DNA of 64,000 nucleotides from contig NZ_OZ038523.1 in NCBI RefSeq assembly GCF_964036595.1, positions 524,501-588,500 of the forward strand, read 5' to 3'. This DNA comes from Tenacibaculum sp. 190524A05c. Its GTDB lineage: Bacteria; Bacteroidota; Bacteroidia; Flavobacteriales; Flavobacteriaceae. Positions 1-7,178 of this stretch are shown here, piece after piece (positions within the stretch are counted from its first letter, which is position 1; each line of letters starts with the position of its first letter). Below the pieces are notes generated by a model. The model was not told the origin of the DNA. It made no database searches and worked only from the letters and a program-made list of their open reading frames with translations. The translations under genes were made by a program, and so were the position numbers.

Positions 1-2
1 CA

Positions 3-1718
3 AACTTTAACTGGCATAAATACGAAGAAGGTATTGATGAAGTTGATGAGTCTAAATTAAAAGAATTCGAAAAAGCGTTAGAAGGAACTGTAGGTTTCGT
101 TAATGAGCGTGACGTAATTGAAGGTGAAGTAGTTCGTGTAACTGATCGTGATGCTATCATCGATATTAACTCTAAATCAGAAGGAGTTATTTCATTAAAC
201 GAATTCCGTTACAACCCTAACTTAGCTGTGGGTGACAAAGTAGAAGTATTAGTTGACAAAAGAGAAGATTCTTCAGGTCAATTAGTATTATCTCACAAAA
301 AAGCACGTGTAATTAAAGCTTGGGATAGAGTTAACAATGCACACGAAACTGGAGAAATCGTTAACGGTTTTGTTAAGTGTAGAACTAGAGGTGGTATGAT
401 TGTAGATGTTTTCGGAATCGAAGCATTCTTACCAGGATCTCAAATTGATGTTAAGCCTATCCGTGATTACGATCAATACGTTGAGAAAACTATGGAATTC
501 AAGGTTGTTAAAATTAACCACGAATTTAAGAACGTAGTTGTATCTCATAAAGCATTAATCGAAGCTGATTTAGAAGAGCAAAAACGTGAAATCATCGGTC
601 AATTAGAAAAAGGACAAGTATTAGAAGGAGTTGTTAAAAACGTAACTTCTTATGGTGTATTTGTTGACTTAGGAGGTGTTGACGGATTAATTCACATTAC
701 AGATTTATCTTGGTCTCGTATCAACCACCCAAGTGAAGTTGTTGAGTTAGATCAAAAATTAAATGTTGTAATCTTAGACTTTGATGATAACAAATCTAGA
801 ATCCAATTAGGATTAAAGCAATTATCTGCTCATCCTTGGGAAGCTTTAGATGGTAACTTAAAAGTTGGAGATAAAGTTAAAGGTAAAGTAGTTGTATTAG
901 CTGACTATGGTGCGTTTGTAGAAGTAGAAGATGGAGTAGAAGGATTAATCCACGTATCTGAAATGTCATGGTCTACACACTTACGTTCAGCTCAAGATTT
1001 CGTACAAGTAGGAGATCAAGTTGAAGCTCAAATCTTAACATTAGATAGAGAAGAGCGTAAGATGTCTTTAGGTATGAAGCAATTACACCCAGATCCTTGG
1101 ACAGATATTACTACTAAATATCCTGTTGGTTCTCAACACGAAGGAACTGTTCGTAACTATACTAACTTCGGTGTATTCGTAGAATTAGAAGAAGGTATTG
1201 ACGGATTAGTTTATATTTCTGATTTATCTTGGACTAAGAAAGTTAAGCACCCATCAGAGTTTGTAACTGTTGGAGATAAGTTAGCTGTTCAAGTATTAGA
1301 ATTAGACGTTGAAAACCGTAAGTTAAACTTAGGTCACAAGCAAACTCAAGATAACCCTTGGGATGCTCACGAAGCTAAGTATGCTATCGGATCTAAATTT
1401 GAAGGAACTATTTCTGCTAAGAATGATAAAGGAGCTACGGTTACTTTTGAAGACGGAGTTGAGGCATTTGCACCATCTCGTTTCTTAGAGAAAGAAGACG
1501 GAGGTAAGTTAGCTAAAGGAGATACTGTAGAGTTTATGGTAACTGAATTTAGTAAAGAATACCGCAAGATCGTTGTTTCTCACACTTCAATCTTCAGAGA
1601 AGAAGAGCAAAGAAATGTGAAAGCAGCTGCTAAGAAAGCTCAAGAATCTGAAAAAACTACTTTAGGTGATATCGGAGGATTAGCTGAATTAAAGAAGAAA
1701 ATGGAGCAAGGAAAATAA
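3..1718 (+). CDS. rpsA: 30S ribosomal protein S1 (5' truncated by window edge)
   Basis: The reading frame is open from the first bases of the window to a TAA at 1716-1718, so this is the last 571 codons of a gene that starts upstream. An internal GTG at 228 is not the start, because in-frame coding sequence continues before it. The protein is a tandem array of S1/OB-fold RNA-binding repeats, with recurring segments such as GxVKNVTSYGVFVDLGGVDGLIH, GDKVKGKVVVLADYGAFVEV and GTVRNYTNFGVFVEL, and a lysine-rich tail. S1 binds mRNA on the 30S subunit and helps initiation, which matters in Bacteroidota where Shine-Dalgarno use is weak. Codon use is the regular AT-rich, highly expressed type. A strong terminator follows. 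Identification is firm. Confidence 0.95.
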   Translation, partial: NFNWHKYEEGIDEVDESKLKEFEKALEGTVGFVNERDVIEGEVVRVTDRDAIIDINSKSEGVISLNEFRYNPNLAVGDKVEVLVDKREDSSGQLVLSHKKARVIKAWDRVNNAHETGEIVNGFVKCRTRGGMIVDVFGIEAFLPGSQIDVKPIRDYDQYVEKTMEFKVVKINHEFKNVVVSHKALIEADLEEQKREIIGQLEKGQVLEGVVKNVTSYGVFVDLGGVDGLIHITDLSWSRINHPSEVVELDQKLNVVILDFDDNKSRIQLGLKQLSAHPWEALDGNLKVGDKVKGKVVVLADYGAFVEVEDGVEGLIHVSEMSWSTHLRSAQDFVQVGDQVEAQILTLDREERKMSLGMKQLHPDPWTDITTKYPVGSQHEGTVRNYTNFGVFVELEEGIDGLVYISDLSWTKKVKHPSEFVTVGDKLAVQVLELDVENRKLNLGHKQTQDNPWDAHEAKYAIGSKFEGTISAKNDKGATVTFEDGVEAFAPSRFLEKEDGGKLAKGDTVEFMVTEFSKEYRKIVVSHTSIFREEEQRNVKAAAKKAQESEKTTLGDIGGLAELKKKMEQGK

Positions 1719-1740
1719 TCCTTAATTCATAAGAATATTA

Positions 1741-1771
1741 AAACCGTTACAATTTTGTAACGGTTTTTTTT
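1741..1771 (+). terminator. Rho-independent terminator of rpsA
   Basis: A nine-base stem (AACCGTTAC / GTAACGGTT) with a short AT loop is followed directly by a run of T. It sits 23 bases after the rpsA stop. Confidence 0.9.
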
Positions 1772-1852
1772 ATAAATAATTCTGAGAGATAAAATAAAAT
1801 AGTTGATCTTCTGTTTTAATCATAGTTCAAATTATAATTCTATTTTTGGTAT

Positions 1853-1860
1853 TATATTTG
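1853..1860 (+). promoter_or_regulatory. Bacteroidota -7 box (TATATTTG)
   Basis: The sequence matches the TAnnTTTG consensus exactly and lies 32 bases before the ATG at 1893. No well-spaced TTG -33 element is evident, although a TTTTTGG stretch lies just upstream. Confidence 0.6.
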
Positions 1861-1892
1861 TTTATAATCACTGAATTTAAAAATCTAAAAAG

Positions 1893-2333
1893 ATGAAAAA
1901 AATTTTATGCGTTTTAGCTTTTATAGCTATTTCATTAAATGTAAATGCTCAAGATGGGCAATTAAGAATTGGTGCGAATCTTGGTTTTACTACAGGTAGT
2001 GGTGATTCTTCTTTTGTAATCGGTGGAGATGTTGATTACTTATTTGATGTTGATAGTAGATTTGAAGTTGGTGCAGCTACAGGTTTAGCTGTTGTCACAA
2101 CCGGTAACTCAATTATTTTACCTTTAGCAGGTGCTGGTAGATTCCATGCTACAAATAAAATAGATTTAGGATTAGATATGGGATATGCTATTGGAATTAA
2201 TAATGCAGGTAACGGCTTTTATTTCCGACCAATTTTTGAATATAAACTTGATAGAAATATTGCGTTGAGAGCTTCATATTCAGGTGTAGATTCTGGAGGT
2301 TTCCTAAATGCTGGTGTAATGTTTAGATTATAA
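1893..2333 (+). CDS. Small outer-membrane beta-barrel-like protein, function unknown
   Basis: The 146-residue product begins with a Sec signal peptide (MKKILCVLAFIAISLNVNA, cleavage probably before QDG). The rest is glycine-rich with alternating hydrophobic and polar residues in short strand-like blocks (for example RIGANLGFTTGSG and YFRPIFEYKLDRNIALRASY). The last segment ends GVMFRL, like the closing strand of a small barrel. This pattern fits the outer-membrane beta-barrel families common in Flavobacteriia. I see no catalytic or ligand motif. It has its own promoter and its own terminator, so it is a single-gene unit between rpsA and glmM. A periplasmic beta-sandwich would be the alternative. 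Confidence 0.7.
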   Translation: MKKILCVLAFIAISLNVNAQDGQLRIGANLGFTTGSGDSSFVIGGDVDYLFDVDSRFEVGAATGLAVVTTGNSIILPLAGAGRFHATNKIDLGLDMGYAIGINNAGNGFYFRPIFEYKLDRNIALRASYSGVDSGGFLNAGVMFRL

Positions 2334-2355
2334 TCTAAATTTTATATAAAATCTT

Positions 2356-2387
2356 AAAGCTGTTGTTCATCACAACAGCTTTTTTTA
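2356..2387 (+). terminator. Rho-independent terminator
   Basis: A ten-base stem (AAGCTGTTGT / ACAACAGCTT) with a five-base loop runs into seven T residues, shortly after the stop at 2333. Confidence 0.9.
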
Positions 2388-2410
2388 TTTATAAATAGTT
2401 AGGAGATGAT

Positions 2411-2418
2411 TATATTTG
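2411..2418 (+). promoter_or_regulatory. Bacteroidota -7 box (TATATTTG) for glmM
   Basis: Exact TAnnTTTG match ending 19 bases before the glmM ATG at 2438. This implies a very short leader. Confidence 0.65.
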
Positions 2419-2437
2419 CCTAAATCAAAAAATAAGC

Positions 2438-3826
2438 ATGACATTAATTAAATCTATTTCAGGGATTAGAGGAACGATAGGAGGAGGAACAGGAGATAAT
2501 CTTACACCAATTGATGCAGTTAAATTTGCTGCGGCATATGGTACATTTATAAAAAATAAGAACACAGGTAAAGAACAAATTACAATAGTTATTGGTAGAG
2601 ATGCACGTATCTCAGGAAAGATGATTAGCGGATTAGTTTCTGATACTTTAGTTGGTTTGGGAATAAATGTAATCGATTTAGGATTATCAACTACGCCAAC
2701 TGTTGAAGTTGCAGTTCCTATTGAAAAGGCAGATGGAGGAATTATCTTAACTGCTTCTCATAACCCTAAACAATGGAATGCTTTAAAATTGTTAAACGAG
2801 AAAGGTGAATTCTTAAATGGTGAAGATGGAAAAGAAATTCTAGCTATTGTTGAAAAAGAGGATTTCGATTTTGCTGAAGTTGATGATTTAGGAAAGGTTA
2901 AGAAAAAGAAGAATTACATTAAAAAGCATATTAAGGAAGTTTTAAAGCTGAAGTTAGTTGATAAAAAAGCGATCAAAAAAGCTAAATTTAAAGTTGTTGT
3001 TGATGGTGTAAATTCTACAGGTGGAATTGCAATCCCAGCTTTATTGAAAGAACTTGGTGTGAAATGTGTTGAGTTATATTGTGAACCAAACGGACATTTC
3101 CCTCATAATCCAGAACCTTTAAAAGAACACTTAACAGATATTTCTGAACTAGTTGTTAAAAAGAAAGCGGATTTAGGAATTGTTGTTGATCCAGATGTAG
3201 ATCGATTAGCTTTAATTTGTGAAGATGGTTCTATGTTTGGAGAAGAGTATACTTTAGTTGCTTGTGCTGATTATGTTTTAGGAGAATTAAAAGGAGGAAA
3301 TACTGTTTCGAATCTATCTTCGTCTAGAGCATTAAGAGATGTTACTGAAAGTCATGGAGGATCTTATGCCGCAAGTGCAGTTGGAGAAGTGAACGTTGTT
3401 CAAATGATGAAAGATACAAACACAGTTATTGGAGGTGAAGGTAATGGAGGGATTATTTATCCAGATTCACACTATGGTAGAGATTCTTTAGTAGGTGTGG
3501 CGTTATTTTTATCACATTTAGCGAAAAAGAAAATCTCTTGTAAAGAATTGAGAAATTCGTATCCAAGTTATTTCATGAGTAAGAATAAAATTCAATTAAC
3601 TCCAGAGATTGACGTTGATAAGATTTTAGCAACAATGGCCGATAAGTATAAAAATGAAGATGTGAATACTATTGACGGTGTAAAGATAGATTTCGCAGAA
3701 GAATGGATTCATTTACGTAAATCAAATACGGAGCCAATTATTAGAATATATACGGAAGCAAAATCACAGCAAAAAGCAGATGATTTAGCTGAACGCTTTA
3801 TAACAGAAATAAAAGAAATTATTTAA
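2438..3826 (+). CDS. glmM: Phosphoglucosamine mutase (alpha-D-phosphohexomutase family)
   Basis: The enzyme interconverts glucosamine-6-phosphate and glucosamine-1-phosphate on the way to UDP-GlcNAc for peptidoglycan and glycans. All four phosphohexomutase signatures are visible. The phosphoserine loop TASHNP is at residues 105-110, with Ser107 the residue that is phosphorylated. The Mg-binding DPDVDR is at 251-256. The sugar-binding GEGNGG lies in the third domain, and the phosphate-binding RKSNTEPIIR is near the C-terminus. The 462-residue length is normal for the family. A lysine-rich insertion at about 153-185 links domains 1 and 2. The gene stands alone between its own promoter and terminator. 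Phosphomannomutase activity cannot be excluded from sequence, but the short single-gene GlmM type is the usual annotation in Flavobacteriia. Confidence 0.88.
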   Translation: MTLIKSISGIRGTIGGGTGDNLTPIDAVKFAAAYGTFIKNKNTGKEQITIVIGRDARISGKMISGLVSDTLVGLGINVIDLGLSTTPTVEVAVPIEKADGGIILTASHNPKQWNALKLLNEKGEFLNGEDGKEILAIVEKEDFDFAEVDDLGKVKKKKNYIKKHIKEVLKLKLVDKKAIKKAKFKVVVDGVNSTGGIAIPALLKELGVKCVELYCEPNGHFPHNPEPLKEHLTDISELVVKKKADLGIVVDPDVDRLALICEDGSMFGEEYTLVACADYVLGELKGGNTVSNLSSSRALRDVTESHGGSYAASAVGEVNVVQMMKDTNTVIGGEGNGGIIYPDSHYGRDSLVGVALFLSHLAKKKISCKELRNSYPSYFMSKNKIQLTPEIDVDKILATMADKYKNEDVNTIDGVKIDFAEEWIHLRKSNTEPIIRIYTEAKSQQKADDLAERFITEIKEII

Positions 3827-3827
3827 T

Positions 3828-3859
3828 AAAAAATCCCGCAACAATTGCGGGATTTTTTA
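3828..3859 (+). terminator. Rho-independent terminator of glmM
   Basis: AAAATCCCGCA / TGCGGGATTTTTT hairpin with a short loop, starting directly after the glmM stop. Confidence 0.92.
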
Positions 3860-3949
3860 TTACCATACAAATTTACTAGGGTTGTTAAATATAAAACAAG
3901 CTAGCTTACAATTAAAAATTTTTACAGAAATTCGTAAAATTAGAACAAG

Positions 3950-5422
3950 ATGGATATGAGTTTAGAGGAATATTTCCAACAGTTTAGAAAACATATTATC
4001 GGAATCGATCAAGAGTTTACAACACCATACGGAGTTAAAAAATTAGTATATACCGATTGGACTGCTAGTGGTCGTTTATACAGACCTATTGAGGAAAAAT
4101 TAATAAATGAATTTGGTCCTTTTGTAGCTAATACACATACTGAAACATCAACTTCTGGAGCAGCAATGACTCTAGCTTATCATGAAGCTAGAAATATTAT
4201 AAAACGTCATGTTAATGCATCTAAAGACGATGTTTTAATTACTGAAGGTTCTGGTATGACTGGAGTGGTAAATAAGTTTCAAAGAATTTTAGGTTTAAAA
4301 GTTTCAGAAAATTTAAAAGATTATACAACCATTCCAGATGAAAAGCGTCCAATAGTATTCGTTAGTCATATGGAGCATCACTCTAATCAAACATCTTGGT
4401 TAGAAACAATAGCAGACGTTGAAGTAGTTCCTTGTAATGAAGAAGGATTGGTTTGTTTGGAAATGTTTGAAGAAGTTATTCAAAAGTATGAAAACAGGCC
4501 AATTAAAATCGCTTCAATAATAGGAGGGTCAAATGTAACAGGTATTAAAACTGATTATCATAAAGTAGCAGCATTAATTCATAAATACAATGGTTTATGT
4601 TTTGTTGATTTTGCTTGCTCTGCACCATATGTAGATATTGATATGCATCCAGAGAACGAAGATGAGTATTTAGATGCCGTTTTCTTTTCTCCTCATAAAT
4701 TTCTTGGTGGACCAGGAAGTTCTGGTGTATTGATTTTTAATAAGAAGTTATATAAAAATGTAATTCCAGATAACCCAGGTGGAGGAACTGTAACCTACAC
4801 AAACCCTTGGGGAGAACATGATTATATTGATGATGTTGAAACTAGGGAAGATGGTGGAACTCCAGCGTTCTTACAAACAATTCGTATCGCTTTATCAATG
4901 CAATTGAAAGATCAAATGGGAACGAAAAACATGAAGAATAGAGAAGATGAGATCAATGAAGTGATGTTTGAGTGTTTAGATGCTTTAGATAATGTTCATA
5001 TTCTTGCTCCAGATCATAGAGATCGATTAAGTATATTTTCTTTCTATTTTGAAAAGTATCACTTTAATCTAGTGGTTAAATTATTGAATGATCGTTTCGG
5101 TATTCAAACAAGAGGAGGATGTTCATGTGCAGGAACTTATGGTCATTTCTTATTGAACGTAGATAGAGAAACTTCTAAATCAATTTCAAATCAAATTTTA
5201 GAAGGATGTAATTTAGAAAAACCAGGTTGGGTTCGATTATCAATTCATCCAACTATCACAAATCAAGAATTAGAATTTATCTGTAATTCTTTGAGAGAGT
5301 TACATAAAAATATAGAAGAATGGTCTGCTGATTATGATTATGATCCGATTAAAAATGATTATGTACATAAATCAGTGGAAGCCATAGAAAAGAAACTAGT
5401 TAAAGACTGGTTTTCATACTAA
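3950..5422 (+). CDS. Class V aminotransferase-fold PLP enzyme, cysteine-desulfurase-like
   Basis: A 490-residue fold-type I PLP enzyme. The PLP lysine is Lys250 in FFSPHKFLGGPGSSG, and the cofactor-binding aspartate precedes it in FVDFACSAPY (about 219-227). His142/His143 in SHMEHHSN matches the ring-stacking region of the SufS/CsdA group. A TRGGCSCAG segment (Cys391, Cys393) falls where desulfurases carry the persulfide cysteine. Substrate is not known. The protein is longer than typical SufS (about 400) and lacks the canonical active-site loop, so it may act on another amino acid or aminosugar. ATG at 3950 and ATG at 3956 are both possible starts. It is followed closely by an M14-type peptidase and then an Lrp-type regulator, which suggests amino acid or peptide metabolism. 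Confidence 0.8.
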   Translation: MDMSLEEYFQQFRKHIIGIDQEFTTPYGVKKLVYTDWTASGRLYRPIEEKLINEFGPFVANTHTETSTSGAAMTLAYHEARNIIKRHVNASKDDVLITEGSGMTGVVNKFQRILGLKVSENLKDYTTIPDEKRPIVFVSHMEHHSNQTSWLETIADVEVVPCNEEGLVCLEMFEEVIQKYENRPIKIASIIGGSNVTGIKTDYHKVAALIHKYNGLCFVDFACSAPYVDIDMHPENEDEYLDAVFFSPHKFLGGPGSSGVLIFNKKLYKNVIPDNPGGGTVTYTNPWGEHDYIDDVETREDGGTPAFLQTIRIALSMQLKDQMGTKNMKNREDEINEVMFECLDALDNVHILAPDHRDRLSIFSFYFEKYHFNLVVKLLNDRFGIQTRGGCSCAGTYGHFLLNVDRETSKSISNQILEGCNLEKPGWVRLSIHPTITNQELEFICNSLRELHKNIEEWSADYDYDPIKNDYVHKSVEAIEKKLVKDWFSY

Positions 5423-5440
5423 AAATTGTATTGTATACAC

Positions 5441-6490
5441 ATGAGTTCAATTAATTTAGAATTTTTACAAGAGTCTTATTTAGAAATAAAAGAAAAAGAT
5501 CTTTTTGGAAAATGGATTACTTTGGAAGATATTCTTCCGTTGTTTGAAAAATTTCACAGTTCTATTTCGAAAGAATTTCTTGGAAAATCTGAAGAAGGAA
5601 GAGATATTTTCAAACTAAAATTCGGTAACGGAAAAAAGAAGATTTTAATTTGGAGTCAAATGCATGGGAATGAAAGTACAGGTACAAAAGCCGTATTCGA
5701 TTTTCTTAATTTTTATGCAACCTATCATGATAATGACATAGTTCAAGACATCATTAAGAATTGTACTATTGAAATTATTCCAATGTTGAACCCAGATGGA
5801 GCAGTAGCGTATACTCGAATTAATGCAAAGAAAGTTGATTTAAATAGAGACGCTGTAGATCAAAATGCTTGTGAAAGTAAGATTCTAAGAAGTGTTTTAG
5901 ATAAATTCAATCCTAAGTTTTGTTTTAATCTACATGACCAAAGAACGATTTTTGGAGTAGAAGGAACTAAAAATCCAGCAACAATCTCATTTTTGGCACC
6001 ATCAGAAGAGGAAACAAGAAAAGTTACTAAAGGAAGAATAGAGACAATGAATGTAATTGTTTCTATGAATAACTTATTGCAAAAAATGATTCCTAACTAT
6101 ATAGGAAGATATACAGATGAATTTTATCCTACAGCAACTGGGGATAATTTTCAAAAGTTAGGTCACAATACTATTTTAATTGAAGCAGGACATTATCCAA
6201 ACGATTATAATAGAGAAGAAACTAGAAAATATAATTACTTTTCGTTAATTCAAGGTATATATCATATAGCCGTAAGTAATGATTTTACTGCTTATGAGCC
6301 TTATTTTGATATTCCGAATAATGAAAAATCATTTTTTGATGTAATTCATAGAAATGGTAATGGTAAAGATGTAGGTTTTCTTTACGTAGATGAAATTAAT
6401 GATAACAGACTTACTTCTAGATTAAAAAAGGAGAAAGAAGGTGACTTAAATGCATACTTTGGACACCACGAAATCGTTTTCGAACATTAA
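5441..6490 (+). CDS. M14-type zinc carboxypeptidase, cytoplasmic
   Basis: A 349-residue protein of the M14 metallocarboxypeptidase fold. Zinc ligands are visible as HGNE (His75, Glu78) in SQMHGNESTG and His165 in FNLHDQ. The substrate-binding NPDG...R...DLNRD segment (117-136) and a C-terminal catalytic glutamate in LIEAGHYP are also present. No signal peptide is seen, so it probably works in the cytoplasm on peptides or on an amide-linked small molecule such as those cut by succinylglutamate-desuccinylase relatives. I chose ATG 5441. A TTG at 5426 in the same frame lies only four bases after the preceding stop and adds a non-family MYCIH. The gene is probably cotranscribed with the aminotransferase, 18 bases upstream. 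Confidence 0.8.
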   Translation: MSSINLEFLQESYLEIKEKDLFGKWITLEDILPLFEKFHSSISKEFLGKSEEGRDIFKLKFGNGKKKILIWSQMHGNESTGTKAVFDFLNFYATYHDNDIVQDIIKNCTIEIIPMLNPDGAVAYTRINAKKVDLNRDAVDQNACESKILRSVLDKFNPKFCFNLHDQRTIFGVEGTKNPATISFLAPSEEETRKVTKGRIETMNVIVSMNNLLQKMIPNYIGRYTDEFYPTATGDNFQKLGHNTILIEAGHYPNDYNREETRKYNYFSLIQGIYHIAVSNDFTAYEPYFDIPNNEKSFFDVIHRNGNGKDVGFLYVDEINDNRLTSRLKKEKEGDLNAYFGHHEIVFEH

Positions 6491-6513
6491 ATTTTTATTA
6501 AATATTAAATTTT

Positions 6514-6527
6514 ATACCGCTCGGTAT
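6514..6527. promoter_or_regulatory. Inverted repeat overlapping the -33 region of the Lrp-type gene
   Basis: ATACCG-CT-CGGTAT is a perfect six-base inverted repeat just upstream of the -7 box at 6551-6558, and a TTG (6527-6529) lies at its right edge. It could be an autoregulatory operator, or the stem of a weak terminator for the peptidase gene, since a T-run follows at 6533-6538. Confidence 0.4.
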
Positions 6528-6550
6528 TGTGGTTTTTTAATAATAATTCA

Positions 6551-6558
6551 TATTTTTG
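6551..6558 (+). promoter_or_regulatory. Bacteroidota -7 box (TATTTTTG)
   Basis: Exact TAnnTTTG match 26 bases before the ATG at 6585. A TTG at 6527-6529 is a plausible -33 element with a 21-base spacer. Confidence 0.65.
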
Positions 6559-6584
6559 TCGAATACTATGAATAAAATTTAAAA

Positions 6585-7064
6585 ATGAAGAAATTTGTAT
6601 TAGATGAAATCGATCATCAAATTTTAGATATCCTAATTGAAAATGCTCGAACTCCATTTACAGACATCGCGAAAAAATTATTAGTATCTGCAGGTACTAT
6701 TCACGTACGTGTTAAGAAGATGGAAGATGAAGGAATTATTCAAGGATCTACGTTAACGTTAGATTATGAAAAAATGGGATATTCTTTTATTGCTCATGTT
6801 GGTGTATACTTAGAAAAGACTTCTATGACGCAGCATGTGATCGATAATTTACGTCACATTCCTAACGTTACTGTAGCTTATGTTACAGCAGGAAAGTATA
6901 ATATCTTCTGTAAAGTTCGTGCTAAAGATACTAACGACGCAAAGGATATTATTTATCAAATTGATGAAATTCATGGAGTAAGTAGAACTGAAACTATGAT
7001 TTCATTAGAAGAAAGCATCAATGACAAAAAGCGTATGATGCATGCAATATTTCAAGACTTTTAA
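6585..7064 (+). CDS. Lrp/AsnC family transcriptional regulator
   Basis: A 159-residue protein with the two-domain Lrp layout. The N-terminal winged HTH has the DEIDHQILDILIENARTPFTDIAKKL opening and the recognition segment VSAGTIHVRVKKMEDEGII. It is followed by the linker TLDYEKMGYSFIAHVGVYL and a C-terminal alpha-beta RAM domain (about 70-150) that binds amino acids and forms octamers. It has its own promoter and terminator. The preceding aminotransferase and peptidase genes are natural candidates for its regulon, but that is inference. Length and sequence are typical, including the family's acidic N-terminus. Confidence 0.92.
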   Translation: MKKFVLDEIDHQILDILIENARTPFTDIAKKLLVSAGTIHVRVKKMEDEGIIQGSTLTLDYEKMGYSFIAHVGVYLEKTSMTQHVIDNLRHIPNVTVAYVTAGKYNIFCKVRAKDTNDAKDIIYQIDEIHGVSRTETMISLEESINDKKRMMHAIFQDF

Positions 7065-7093
7065 TTTACAAAGTTTATAAATGTGTATAAAGA

Positions 7094-7126
7094 AAGGAGT
7101 AATATGAACTATTACTCCTTTTTTTT
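7094..7126 (+). terminator. Rho-independent terminator of the Lrp-type gene
   Basis: AAAGGAGTAAT / ATTACTCCTTT stem with a six-base loop and a long T-run. It backs directly onto an opposite-strand terminator. Confidence 0.9.
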
Positions 7127-7130
7127 GCAT

Positions 7131-7158
7131 AAAAAAAAGACTCTTTAATTAAAGAGCC
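7131..7158 (-). terminator. Rho-independent terminator of the susCDEF-amylase operon
   Basis: On the minus strand, GCTCTTTAATTAAAGAGTC forms a hairpin followed by eight T residues, 20 bases after the amylase stop. It is convergent with the terminator at 7094-7126. Confidence 0.85.
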
Positions 7159-7178
7159 TTTTCAAAGTTTAACAGAAT

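Noticed and set aside
228..230. GTG as the start of rpsA
   Set aside because: In-frame S1-type coding sequence continues upstream to the window edge.
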